Source: Anthopleura xanthogrammica
Lineage: Eukaryota > Cnidaria > Anthozoa > Actiniaria > Actiniidae
DNA length: 64,000 nucleotides
Direction of reading: 5' to 3'
NCBI GenBank assembly: GCA_964019055.1
Contig: OZ025221.1
Span: 3,021,713-3,085,712, forward strand
Shown piece after piece: positions 21,639-33,633 of the stretch. Numbering within the stretch: position 1 is the first letter of the stretch; the number at the start of each line of letters is the position of its first letter. The notes below the pieces were generated by a model. It saw only the letters and a list, made by a program, of their open reading frames with translations, ran no database searches and was not told the origin of the DNA. The translations under genes and the position numbers were made by a program.

Positions 21639-24471
21639 AGGTAAAGTTACATTTCATGGTAAAAACGGAGTAAGTACCGTTGATTACATTATCACAGATC
21701 AACACGTTTTTCAAGATGTGAAGTACTTTATTGTAGACCAACCTAACTTCTTGTCAGACCACAGCCCAATTTGTACTTGGATAGAATCTGTCGCACATAA
21801 TTACTCACGTAAGAAAAACTTAGATAATCTCCAAGATCTATCTCCACAATTCATATGGACTACAGAATGTATTGAGCCATTTAAACAAGCGATGTTATCG
21901 TCCAATGTAACTCGTTTAATACATGGATTTCTTACAAAAGATTTCTCGACGTCAAACAAAGAGTCTATAAATAGAGCAGCTCACTTTGTGCAATCAATTT
22001 TTATGCAAGCGGCTAAAATGTCTTTAAAAGAAAAGAAACCCAAACGTAAACAAAAGAAACGGAACTTTTGTTGTAAGAAATGGTTTGACTACGAATGTAA
22101 AAATGCGAGAAAAGAAATAAGAAAAATCTCGAACAAAAAGCATCGTGAACCGTCAAATCACTCTCTTCGAGAAACATATCATACTGAACTAAAATCTTTT
22201 AAACGGTTATTGAAATTAAAGAAAAAAGATTTTCATGCAACCAAGCTAGATGAACTTGAAAATAACGCTAATACTTCTGACTTTTGGAAAGTTCTTAAAT
22301 CGGCAAATGAAGACATTCATGAAGACGAAATTCCACCAATAACAGAAGAACAATGGATTGAACACTTTAAAACACTACATTCAAACAAAAAACTAACTCA
22401 AGATCAATCAAAACTCGTAAAAGAATTACAAAACTTAGAGAAAAACAGTTCTGGAGAATGTAATTCACTACTTAATGCTATCATAACACACGAAGAAATA
22501 TTAGCATGCATTAAGACTCTGAAAAACAAAAAAGCAGCTGCCTCTGATAAAATAAGGAATGAAATGATTCGCCATAGTGCAGACATTATGGTTCCAATCT
22601 ACAAAAAACTATTTAATCTTATTTTAGAATCGGGAATTTATCCTGACACATGGTGCGAAGGATCTTTGACTCCGATTTTTAAATCTGGAAATCGTTCAGA
22701 TACAGGTAATTATAGAGGTATTTGTGTCTCGAGCTGTTTAGGGAAACTTTTTTCTGCGATACTTAACCAAAGACTGTTAAAGTTCATAAAAAATTGTAAT
22801 TTACTACACAATTCTCAAATTGGTTTCTTGCCCGATGGTAGAACCTCCGATCATATTTTTACATTGCGTACTGTAATTGATAAACACGTTACAAATGTTA
22901 AAGGAGGAAGGATATATGCTTGCTTCATAGACTTTAAAAAAGCATTTGATTCTATCTGGCACGAAGGTTTGTTGATTAGACTACTTAAAAATAAAATCAA
23001 CGGAAATTTCTATAAACTTATCAAAAATCTTTACTCCAAATCAACATGTTTTATCAAATTAGGGACAAAGCGAACCAAATCATTCGAATATAAACGTGGT
23101 GTTCGACAAGGTTGCATTTTAAGTCCACTTTTATTTAACTTATACTTAAATGAACTTTCGACTTTACTTGACAAAAATATTGGAACTGATCCGGTTATTC
23201 TACCAAATGGTTCAAAACTTACTAGTCTATCATACGCGGATGATCTAGTTCTTATATCTAAATCAAAAATTGGTCTACAAAACAGCATTAATTATGTTAA
23301 CGACTTTTGCACAAAATGGCAAATGACAGTTAATGAGAAAAAATCAAAAGTCATGATCTTTTGCAAAAGAGAGACTGATAAAATAAAACAATCATCATTC
23401 ACACTAAATAATAAACCCCTTGAAATTGTGAAAGAATTTACTTATCTTGGGGTTAAATTAAGCTCAACTGGAAACTTTTCTGCCCACCTGAAGCAATCCA
23501 GAGAAAAAGCACTTCATGCTTTCTATAAGATTAGTCGTAACATTGATCTTCAAAAATTAAGGCCGCAACAGGCAAATAGGATATTTGATTCACTTATAAC
23601 GCCTATACTCACTTATGCCAGTGAAATTTGGGGAGTTTACCAAAATAGCAATCTCGAAAAATGGGAAAAATCACCAACTGAAAAGGCTCATTTACGTTTT
23701 TGCAAATACTATCTTGGTGTCAATAACAAAGCGTCAAATATCGCCTGTAGAGGTGAACTCGGAAGATTTCCTTTGAAATTAGTTATAGACAGATTAACTT
23801 TAAAATATCTTAATCATCTACATTCTTTACCAGAAAATGCAATAGCAAAGCAAGCCTTGATAATTTCGAAATCTTTACATACTCAACAAAAAACTTGCTA
23901 TCACTCAAATTTACTACTTACACTGAACTTTTATAACATAAAAGACGCAAACATTTTTAAGAGACCAACTCCAAAACCAACTTTATCAGAATACTACAAT
24001 AAGATGAAGCAGAATTATGTTATATTTTGGGAAACTCTTCTCAATAATTCGATAAAACTTTCTTTCTACAATTCATTTAAGAAAGACTATGAAATTGAAA
24101 AATACCTAGATGTGATTCGTGATTTTGATCAAAGAAGGCAGTTCACTAAATTAAGAATAAGTAACCACAAACTCGCTATAGAAGCAGGGCGTTATCATAA
24201 ACTACATATTCCCACATATCAACGTCTCTGCACACTATGTAATAAAAACGAAATAGAAAATGAGTTACACATGATTTTAAACTGTCACCTTTATAATAAC
24301 CTAAGAAATGTTTTCACTAATTTAATTAGAAATGAAATTTCCACAACTAACAAAATAAATCAAGAAAAAGAATATATTTGCTCGCTAATGACGTCGAAGA
24401 ACAACAACGTTATATACTATTTTACCAAATATATCTTAAAATGTATGGAACTAAGACAATCGAAATGTTAA
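21639..24471 (+). pseudogene. LINE ORF2: end of endonuclease plus intact reverse transcriptase
   Basis: An uninterrupted stretch of about 940 codons. It begins with the last part of an APE endonuclease (VDYIITDQ, FLSDHSPI). A reverse transcriptase follows, with NYRGICVSSCLGKLFS, FIDFKKAFDSIW, GVRQGCILSPLLFN and the YADD active site at 23233-23244. The C-terminal segment carries a CxxC...HxxxxC knuckle (LCTLCNK...LHMILNC). Stop TAA is at 24469-24471. No stop or frameshift separates it from the satellite upstream, so it is open but lacks a proper start and most of the endonuclease. The RT differs clearly from the LINE at 11-15 kb, so it belongs to another clade, which I cannot name securely. 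Confidence 0.88.
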
Positions 24472-24675
24472 TAATCAAAATTATCAAATTATTCAATATA
24501 CCATAATTAACTTCAATAATACCTTGATTTGTAAATTATATGAATATATATATATATACCCATATCTTATTGATTTCTAAAAGCCATTTTAAAATAATTT
24601 TATATTAAGTTACTGTTACATGCTTTAGCAATACCTGTAATCAGCAAGGTCATGCCAATAAAGTACATTCTAACC
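21639..24675 (+). mobile_element. 5'-truncated LINE inserted in the pentamer satellite
   Basis: Non-LTR retrotransposon bracketed by the same satellite on both sides (to 21638 and from 24676). The 5' end begins inside the endonuclease domain, the usual result of incomplete reverse transcription. The 3' UTR contains AATAAAG near 24658 and ends in TAACCTAACC, grading into the satellite. Confidence 0.85.
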
Positions 24676-24929
24676 TAACCTATCCTATCGTATCCTATCC
24701 TATCGTATCCTATCCTATCGTATCCTATCCTATCGTATCCTGTCGTATCCTATCGTATCGTATCGTATCCTATCCTATCCTATCCTATCCTATCCTATCC
24801 TATCCTATCCTATCCTATATTATCCTATCCTATCCTATCCTATCGTATCGTATCCTATCTTATCCTATCCTATCCTATCCTATCGTATCCTATCCTATCT
24901 TATCCTATCCTATCCTATCTTATCCTATC
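24676..24929. repeat. CTATC pentamer satellite, right block
   Basis: Continuation of the same pentamer array with CTATC/GTATC variants and CTGTC units, 3' of the LINE. Confidence 0.95.
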
Positions 24930-24954
24930 TCATAAACCCCTATATACAGCATAT

Positions 24955-25547
24955 AAAAATGTTGAATACTGCATACTGAATAGTTTATACCAAGACCAAA
25001 ATGCATTTTGGGTCATGTAATATTGTCTAAAGTAAACTAGCTACATATAGACGCATCAAGAGTTCCGCGCTGCTGCTCAATGCGCATGCTCAGGGGATTA
25101 AAAAGTGGGATGATATTTTGTATAATATGCAATTTTTCGGTATATTTGATTCAGAACTCGCTTAACGGTACGTGATCTTGAATATTTAGTGAAAATTGTA
25201 CTTGACAAGAAAGATACAACTAAAATATAGCATATTTTACAAATTTTATCCCACTTTTTAATCCCCTGAGCATGCGCTTAGAGAAGTAGCGCGGAACTCT
25301 TGATGCGTCTATACAGAGAAAATCGCTGTATATTTATTTTTTATTTCAAAATAATGAGACCCACAATGCCCTTTGGTCTTGGAATGCAGTATGCAGTATT
25401 CAGTACGCAGTATGCAGTATTCAGTATGCAGTATTCAGTATTCAGTATTCAGTATTCAGTATTCAGTATGCAGTATTCAGTATTCAGTATTCAGTATTCA
25501 GTATTCAGTATTCAGTATTCAGTATTCAGTATTCAGTATTCAGTATT

Positions 25548-25602
<55 letters not shown>

Positions 25603-26690
25603 TCAGTATTCAGTATGCAGTATGCAGTATGCAGTATTCAGTACGCAGTATTCAGTATTCAGTATGCAGTATTCAGTATTCAGTATGCAGTATGCAGTAT
25701 GCAGTATTCAGTATGCAGTATGCAGTATTCAGTACGCAGTATTCAGTATGCAGTATTCAGTATTCAGTATTCAGTATTCAGTATTCAGTATTCAGTATTC
25801 AGTATTCAGTATTCAGTATTCAGTATTCAGTATTCAGTATTCAGTATTCAGTATTCAGTATTCAGTATTCAGTATTCAGTATTCAGTATTCAGTATTCAG
25901 TATTCAGTATTCAGTATTCAGTATTCAGTATTCAGTATTCAGTATTCAGTATTCAGTATTCAGTATTCAGTATTCAGTATTCAGTATTCAGTATTCAGTA
26001 TTCAGTATTCAGTATTCAGTATTCATTATGCAGTGTGCAGTATTCAGTACGCAGTATTCAGTATTCAGTATTCAGTATTCAGTATGCAGTATTCAGTATT
26101 CAGTATTCAGTATTCAGTATGCAGTATTCAGTATTCAGTATTCAGTATTCAGTATTCAGTATTCAGTATTCAGTATTCAGTATTCAGTATTCAGTATTCA
26201 GTATTCAGTATTCAGTATTCAGTATTCAGTATTCAGTATTCAGTATTCAGTATTCAGTATTCAGTATTCAGTATTCAATATTCATTATGCAGTGTGCAGT
26301 ATTCAGTACGCAGTATTCAGTATTCAGTATGCAGTATTCAGTATGCAGTATTCAGTATTCAGTATTCAGTATTCAGTATTCAGTATGCAGTATTCAGTAT
26401 TCAGTATTCAGTATTCAGTATTCAGTATTCAGTATTCAGTATTCAGTATTCAGTATTCAGTATTCAGTATTCAGTATTCAGTATTCAGTATTCAGTATTC
26501 AGTATTCAGTATTCAGTATTCGGTATTCGGTATTCAGTATTCAGTATTCAGTATTCAGTATTCAGTATTCAGTATTCAGTATTCAGTATTCAGTATTCAG
26601 TATTCAGTATTCAGTATTCAGTATGCATTATTAAGTATTCAGTATTCAGTATGCAGTGTTCAGTATTCAGTGTTCAGTGTTCAAAACATT
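24955..26690. mobile_element. MITE-like element with an expanded 7-bp array
   Basis: Left part: TTGAATACTGCATACTGAAT, then CCAAGACCAAAATGCATTTT. Right part: the mirrored TTTGGTCTTGGAATGCAGTATGCAG near 25371, then a long GTATTCA array. The same ordered modules occur in inverted orientation at both ends of the element at 44484-45112, so this appears to be a relative whose right terminal subrepeat expanded. Between them lies a second inverted-repeat pair (about 25043-25120 and 25235-25320; GACGCATCAAGAGTTCCGCG), probably a nested foldback. Confidence 0.6.
25384..26683. repeat. 7-bp satellite (CAGTATT / CAGTATG)
   Basis: About 185 tandem heptamers, mostly CAGTATT with interspersed CAGTATG, rare CAGTACG and two CATTATGCAGTGTG patches near 26025 and 26285 that mark a duplicated higher-order block of about 260 bp. 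Open in all three forward frames only because the unit lacks in-frame stops. Confidence 0.97.
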
Positions 26691-26748
26691 TTATCGGTTT
26701 TCAAGTGTGGACGGAAAACTTTTGTTGCTTTCTCATCAGAAAGAAATC

Positions 26749-26786
<38 letters not shown>

Positions 26787-28287
26787 AAGCCTATTGCACG
26801 GTGTCGGTAATTTGAGTTAGCGGTTGAGTGGATTCTGCTCAAACTTTGTAAACCAACTCTCCAGTAGAAGTCGTTGCTCTCTATTGTTACAATAGGAAAG
26901 ACATTTACCAGATTCCAAGTTAATTATGTGGCCAGTCTTTTTTTGAATTGCGACTCTCCTTCCCCCTCAAATTAGGCTTGAAAGTGTCAGGTCTAACGAC
27001 ACCACTGTCACTTGGCCGTGTTTTCGGAGACTGGTAACTAGTGACGTAAATTCAAGAACCGGGATTACCAGGGTTATGTATTTCTCACGAACCGTTCAAC
27101 CGGGACACTCAGTCTGCGCATGCGTTAAATTATGCATAAATTTGACAGAAAAAATCCGACACGTCACCTTCGAGCCTGAGCGAGCAGGCTTAGGTCATCA
27201 TTCACCGAATGCTCTTCTAAGCTTTAAAAAAATTACCTTAAACAACATCGATTTAAAACTTAACGTGCAATTGTTGAAACCAATGCATTTTTGTGCAAAT
27301 ATAAAAATATTTTTGAGCACCAGAAGAGGAATATGGATATCAAATATTATGGTTATATTTGACGTTTTCGTCGCCCATTCATCAGTTGGATTAAAACAGT
27401 CATATTTTGATGCACAATTACCGCTTTTCTTTATTTCCCCCTGGCTTTTGGCATAGATGTACATGTTGTTCATTCATTGGACTCTATGTTGGAGTGAATT
27501 TTTTTGAGTGGCCCTTTATTTCAAGCAAGTTTTTGGCTTCATCCATATGCCATATTGGCGGTAAAAAATGTAAACACACCACGACGGGCTATTTAGACCT
27601 ATTTAGTCCGCATTCTAGTTAAGCCGTAGGAATAGCTATGCTAAAGGTTATTGGATGATTTTCTCAACTAACTGATGTAAGCCTATTCTATTTGTTTAGT
27701 TGATGTTTAATTTTATATGTTCTTCATCATTAATCATTTAGCGGGCGATGTGTAGTTGGTGATGTCTAGAAAAATAAATTTGCTGTGCAATAAGCGATTA
27801 AATTACATATGATAAATCAAAAAATGTCGTCCTCTTGAGCAGTGACCAAATGTCTTCATTTTTTATCTTCTTATCTTTTCTATCTTACCCTGGATGAATA
27901 ACAAGGTATCCCATTCGCAATTGTAGAAGAATTAGAACAATCAGAACAAAATAAAAACCTAAAAAACTCAAATTTCAAAGGTAAACAAATTACCCAACTT
28001 TGCACGCCATCTTCCATTAGTTATCGAAATAGGGTAAAACCGCTGAAAGATTGCTGGCGAATTCGCAAGCATGCGCAGACTGAGTGTCCAATTTTTCAAT
28101 AGATGAACGGTACGTGCCCCACATACGAAGATTGGCCGAAAATTTTTCATCCGACAACCGAACTCTTTCGGGTGATCATCGACTTTTTGATGATTGACGC
28201 TTGATAATTTATTCAAAACCGTGCCAGTGAACTTAAACAACAGAAGGGATTAGTTCATAATACCAACCGAACAATAGGACAATCTTT
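26691..28287. other. intergenic, no supported gene
   Basis: A 21-bp inverted match, GACACTCAGTCTGCGCATG at about 27105 and its complement at about 28068, brackets roughly 1 kb and may mark an old transposon. Open frames here (for example 126 codons from 27076) have no recognisable domain. Confidence 0.4.
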
Positions 28288-28735
28288 AAAAGTCATACCC
28301 TGTAAGAGTCTAACATAGGCCGGCCAGTCAATCTCTCGGATTTTGCTCAAATTTGGTATATAAACTTGGTTTGGGGTCCTAAATACGAAATCGATAATAT
28401 TTTGCCAAAAAAATTTACGGGAAAAGTTGGGGGAGGGTCAGTTTTTTACAAGGCTGTTCGAGTACTGTTTTGGAAGCGCTCCAAAAAATATAAGCATTTA
28501 TATTTTGTAGAATATTTTGGTATCAAAATAAACCTCTATTCATATACTTTGATTGCACATAGTAAAACCTGACAATTATTTAAACAGCTTAGCAAACTAC
28601 CTCCACATGTATAGGTATTATAAACAGCTCTCAAAAATGAGGTGATTCTAAAAGCCGCTATCTCCACTGGTATGTCGATTTAGATTATAGCTTATTTTAT
28701 TTCTTTTCTTTTCATTTCTGTATTAGAGTGATTAC

Positions 28736-29195
28736 AATAAACCCGTTCAACAAAATCTGTTAGTCAAAGTGTACGACTATCTGCTAGCGTTTATTAGTGT
28801 GTATTAGCCTAGTGTAACTAGCTCATGTGTGAAGACTACAACTTTATTGGTTAAATTTAGCAAGACGAAATAACGGTCTCATTCTACTGAAAAACAATAT
28901 TTTTACTGTTTTTTTTGCTTTACAAATTTTAAACTGTAAATAAGTAATTCATTCCGTGTAAAAGATTGAATTAAAGCTTTGCCGTTTTGCCTTCTACAAT
29001 CTTTCCAGTTATCCGACTTAAAAATTGAAATACATATAAATGTCAATAAACATGTATAGACTACATTCATTTGTTGTCTGTTTAATAATTTTTGTTTTAG
29101 ACTATTTGTAGTCTACTTAGAGTATATTAGCTAGTACTTGTGAGTATAGTGTGTATTAGTCTAGTAATTGTTGAACGGGTTTATTGCAATCACTC
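28736..29195. mobile_element. TA-flanked MITE, 460 bp, GAGTGATT termini
   Basis: Inverted ends GAGTGATTACAATAAACCCG / CGGGTTTATTGCAATCACTC, flanked by TA on each side (28734-28735, 29196-29197). It interrupts the left arm of the long-TIR element, whose sequence resumes at 29198. TA duplication suggests a Tc1/mariner-type mobiliser. Confidence 0.85.
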
Positions 29196-29574
29196 TAATG
29201 CGCCGCTGCACGATATTGTCAAACATATGTAATATATGAAATTTTTGGAGACTCCAGCTCCGCTGCCTCTTAATAGTCTTATTCTTCCTCGGCATTAAAA
29301 GCTGTAAAAAAAATTGTTTTGTATTTATCTTACTAAGCAATTATTAAAGCATTGTTTCTTCAATTAAAACACTAAAAATACTTTGAAAAATCCAGGTTTA
29401 AAAACTTACAATAGGGTTTTCCGATTTAGCGGCTTTTTTAAAGTTATTGCCAGATCTTAAATTTATTATTAATTAATGATAAATGATTGTAATTTCGGTG
29501 ATATAAGATCAATTAAATATAATATTTGAAGAAAAAATATGAACGTCAATAACAAATTTAGTACATGAATCGTT

Positions 29575-29645
29575 CAGGGTTTGATCCGCGCACCTTTCGA
29601 CATCAAGGCAGCTTCTGACCAACTAGCGAAACAACATAATGAATG
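29575..29645 (-). other. tRNA-like relic (SINE head or tRNA pseudogene)
   Basis: On the minus strand TTCGCTAGTTGGTCAGAAGC resembles a tRNA D-arm/A-box. About 25 bp on, GCGGATCAAACCC resembles a T-arm/B-box. The anticodon stem is poorly formed and the acceptor stem does not pair, so it is not called a functional tRNA. Confidence 0.35.
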
Positions 29646-30068
29646 CTCCCGCTTGCAAAACTTAAAATCCCCGAAAGATATTTCAGTACTTTTCTTTTTG
29701 AATATATATAAAACAATTCTGGTATGTGGATTTGACTAGTACAGTTTTCGCTGTACAATAACTGGTCGGTGACTCAAACTTGCATGATTAAGCGAATTCA
29801 GTAAGCGAATTTGCTCTCTTCTTTTTTCTTACATCCACTGTGTACGTATCTCATTTTTTTTCTTCCAAGACTCTCACATCACCAAAATGCATTGTGTTTT
29901 GGAGGCAACTAGAAAGAAAATTATTTCAAAATTCAAAACTTTTCGTGCATATGCAGAGTACTTCATTTACTATTATCGGTGAAAAACCCAGTATCAGTTT
30001 AATCAGAGTTATATAGCTAATTCCACACGCATGGGAAAATGAAACGTTTGGTGTATGGACTTACTAAC

Positions 30069-30514
30069 GCCGTGTTTACACTTGGACGTTTGCTACGGTC
30101 TTAAAAAGTCAAGGTTAATTTTCATAACCATAGTTCAAAGAATAATTGTTTACACGTGCTAAAATGACCGTAGTTGTCTAATCGGAAAAAAATTTGGAGA
30201 ATTCAAAAATACCGGCATGAAGTAGAGACGGCGCTGAGTTTAATTTTCATGTTCAGAGAGTGCTACCATGCATCATTTTAATGCAAATAAAACCACTCGT
30301 ATTCCACGAAAAGAAGTGCAAGATACGCATAAATAATCATCGCACCGTCGGTTACTGTTCTTAACCATGCCTGATAGAAGAGTAAATCGTGGTAAACTTT
30401 CTATTATCTTGAATGGTATTTTACTAATGGTTTTGCGACGTTTCCCCACAATAAATGTTAACCAAGGTATGGTAACCCTTATACCTCAGTAATTTGTCCG
30501 AGTGTAAACACGGC
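30069..30514. mobile_element. MITE with GCCGTGTTTACAC termini
   Basis: 446 bp with inverted ends GCCGTGTTTACACTTGGAC / GTCCGAGTGTAAACACGGC. Non-coding. Confidence 0.8.
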
Positions 30515-31612
30515 CTAAGAAATGTCATGGCATTAACTCATGAAGCTGTTCAAATTTCTTTCTTTCTGGGTTTTGTAAATTCAGATTGACGCATCAGCAG
30601 AAATGTCAGTTCAGTTCTTTATTTTGCTTTACAGTGCATATTCTATAGCCAACGTTATTGTAGATTATGATGGTCAGTCAGTATAACTATATTTTGATTT
30701 TATTTCTCCAGTTCATTCAAACTGTCGATTGATTTTTTGAAATGCCAACAACTATCGCCCGGTTTTACAACTCCAGTCTGATGTTTGAAGGAGTTTGGGA
30801 GAAACTTGCTCTTGGGCCAGTAAAATGATATGAACCTAGAATAAGATATGAAGAATTTGCTAACACCTCCCTTGTCTCCCATTTTATTCAAATTGGCTAC
30901 AAAGAATCGTATTATTAAAATTACGTTTAGAGAACGATCGGCCTTTTTCAACATTTAAAGTCATGCAGTTTCGGTATACAATCAACGAAAAATTAAAGTA
31001 ATGTCCTGGAGAAAATTGGATCTAGCTGCAATATTTTTATTCCTCGCTTGCAGTAGCCGTGATGGCAATATGATTTATTCTAGTTTACACCAAAATATAC
31101 TTGCACGTGCGTTGCACAAGATCTGTGATAAAAAATAGACGATAAGTTGGATGGTTCAGGCAACTATCGACGACTCGGCAGGAATTTTATAACTGAAACA
31201 TGTAAAGTCTTATGTAAATATACAAAAGAGTGTTGTTACTTACATGTACGTTGCTTTCTCGGTGTTTTCTTCAAAAAAGTTCATCTAAAGAATATCTTTA
31301 GTTAGTTTAATTTTTTTTATTTATAAGACGAAATACCTTAGTATTACTGAACTACTTTCATATTTTGTTCATATTTTAAATGGATTTTTGACGGAAAATC
31401 TGAACGTACTTTTAAAAAATCAGTGTAAATTCTGAATCAGAAAACTCTGCTAAATAGAAAATGACTGTGCTATTGATTGGATTGGTTATTCCATGAATAC
31501 AAAGCCGGGATTGAAGCATATCAATTAATCATTTATGCACGTGCTGGCAACGGTATTACCAGAATGACGAAAAAGCCGCTAAATCGGAAAACCCTAATCA
31601 GACATCAAATTA

Positions 31613-31753
31613 GAGTGCATTCAGTAAAAGCATGAAACACTAATTACTAAATTGTGCAAAATAGTTCTAGTTGAACAAAAGAAAACATAAGAATTAGCAT
31701 AAAGTAGTACAAAATAGTGTTACTAATGTTTCATGCTTTTACTGAATGCACTC
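31613..31753. mobile_element. TA-flanked MITE, 141 bp, GAGTGCATT termini
   Basis: Near-perfect inverted ends GAGTGCATTCAGTAAAAGCA / TGCTTTTACTGAATGCACTC, flanked by TA (31611-31612, 31754-31755). Shares only the terminal GAGTG with the other TA elements. Confidence 0.88.
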
Positions 31754-32283
31754 TAAGAGCATCGGATCGACTGAGTGAAAATAACCAATTTTCAAAAGCA
31801 GAAAACACCCATGATATGTGTTATTTGAGCCCAAAAATATTTTTTTCTTGTCAGTCTAATCTTCAGTAATGACTGTGTGAAAATTATGTTCTTGGCCCGT
31901 AAAAACGTTTTCGTGGCGAAGCGAAAATGTGGACGATATTTTGCTAATCCTTAACTTGATTGAATCACCTATATTGAGACGGGAAATGGACAATTAGAGC
32001 GTCGGTTAAAAGTTAAAAAGAGCTATAATAGAATAACGGACAAATAACGGCTTAAAGGCGAATAAAGGCTTATTCTCCTTTTAATATTTGGGCTCGTACA
32101 GTTGAAATTACCTACCATAAAGGGTCTATTTTGCTAGCGCCAAGGATTTGTTTACTACCTTAGTTAGTAGACGTAGCGTGACTAAAAGTGTGACATAGCG
32201 GCTTCCACAAAGAAGTTAGTTGTGACCTTTCATGTCACCGAGTCTGCCTCTTCGCGTGTCACGCTCGTATTAACAAAACAATA

Positions 32284-32579
32284 GAGTACTGAAGTGATGA
32301 CGTCATAAAAATGATTTTCGACTGTATTATAATTTCGATCTTCAATTTCGATAGAGCATCGAGAAAGATGTTAACACGCTAAATTTTATGAGAATTAGTT
32401 AAAAAGCAACGGAGATATGGCGTTTTGAATATATAATTTCCCCATACAAATCACTGTATTTTCGGCTTGGTTCCTAACGTTTGGCGTGTTAACGTCTTTT
32501 TCGATGCTCTATCGAAATTGAAGATCGAAAATTGTCAAAAGCAAAATAATTCTTTTCGTGACGTCACACTTCGGTACTC
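32284..32579. mobile_element. TA-flanked MITE, 296 bp, GAGTAC termini
   Basis: Ends GAGTACTGAAGTGATGACGTCA-like and the complementary TGACGTCACACTTCGGTACTC, with a second inner inverted pair (TTCGATAGAGCATCGA). TA on both sides (32282-32283, 32580-32581). Confidence 0.85.
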
Positions 32580-33347
32580 TATATCACTGAAAATAGCCAT
32601 CAACGTTTCAGCTTCTCTAGGAGTATGCTTTTATCGTCCATCCATGATTTTTGAACACAGTTATAATGAACCAATACTCCTTCAAAAAGTATATCTATTC
32701 AAAAATTCGGTTATCGGCGGCTATTAAATGACTTTTGAAAACATCAACATTTTAAGGCTTTGCAAAGTTTAGCAAAATGCCGTCCACATTACTCATGTTT
32801 GACAATATCGTGCAGCAGTGCATTAATACTTGCCCAGTTTTTTATTTAAGAAATGAAGTGAGTTATAATCGAACTTTGTTCAGTAGCACAGACAATTTCT
32901 AAATCGACACACCAGTGAAGATATCGGCTTCTAGAATCACTTCATATTTGAGAACTGTTTACAAAGGTTTATACTACCTATACATATGGAGGTCGTTTCC
33001 TAAGCTGTTTAAATAATTGTCAGGTTTTACTATGTGCGATCAAAGAATGTGAACAGAGGTTCACTTTGTTAAAAAAATATTTTCCAAAACATAAATGCTT
33101 ATAGTCTTTGGAGCGGTACCAAAACAGTGCTCGAACAGCATTGTAACTAGTCATCTACGTCCCCTAAAACTGACCCTCCCCCCCCCCCCCCAACTTTTCC
33201 CTTAAATTTTTTTTGACAAAATATCATTATCGATTTGGTATTTCGGACCACAAAACAAGTTTATATACCAAATTTGAGCAAAATCCGTGAGGTTGACTGG
33301 CCGGATGTTTCTAACTTTGCTTGATCCTTACAGACTATGACTCTTAA

Positions 33348-33633
33348 TACGACGCTAAATTTCGGATTCAAAATGTTAAATATTCTTGTTTATCGCCGCT
33401 ATCTAAAAGATATTTGCTTAAATTTTACATCAACTTCAATCTAAGCAAAATATCTTGTATGAATGTCATAATAATCGAACTAAGGAAAGTTAGTTTAACG
33501 ACCACTCAAAAATGTTCCGTGCGGTTGTTTGAAACAGGTGTTTCCCACCTCAAAACAATCCCATGTGGGCCCGCTTCTGCAGAACTGATCACGAAGCTTG
33601 TTTCTTTGTAAGATGTTTAATTGGTTCTGTTTC
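33348..33633. other. short intergenic, 3' flank of receptor gene
   Basis: No coding frame or RNA gene was recognised. It may hold the receptor 3' UTR on the minus strand. Confidence 0.4.

Larger units (their letters stand above)
29414..31594. mobile_element. 2.2-kb TA-flanked element, GGGTTTTCCGATTTAGCGGC termini
   Basis: Inverted ends of about 25 bp (GGGTTTTCCGATTTAGCGGC and its complement) with TA on both sides (29412-29413, 31595-31596). No transposase frame is visible. It encloses a tRNA-like stretch (29575-29645) and the MITE at 30069-30514. Confidence 0.75.
28288..33347. mobile_element. DNA element with long (about 400-500 bp) terminal inverted repeats, multiply invaded
   Basis: Left arm 28288-28686, continuing at 29198-29235 after an insertion. 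Right arm 32785-33347. Shared inverted stretches include GGATTTTGCTCAAATTTGGT, TTATTTAAACAGCTTAG (diverged) and CTGCACGATATTGTCAAACAT. No transposase is visible inside, so it is non-autonomous. The interior holds at least five smaller inverted-repeat elements, listed separately. Confidence 0.7.

Noticed and set aside
20673..21644. Long open frames made of Tyr-Pro-Ile-Leu-Ser repeats
   Set aside because: They are translations of a stop-free pentamer satellite in all three frames, with no start context and no unique sequence.
20633..26690. CRISPR-like regular repeats
   Set aside because: Units of 5 and 7 bp are contiguous with no unique spacers, and the genome is eukaryotic.
25300..26788. Open frames of over 400 codons (Ser-Ile-Gln-Tyr-Ser-Val-Phe repeats)
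   Set aside because: The heptamer array is open in all forward frames by composition. No protein family or codon bias supports coding.
27076..27456. 126-codon open frame
   Set aside because: No ATG-proximal signals, domain or homology visible. It lies in AT-rich sequence with inverted repeats.
30700..30954. 84-codon minus-strand frame inside the 2.2-kb TA element as a possible transposase
   Set aside because: No DDE, HTH or other transposase motif, and too short.
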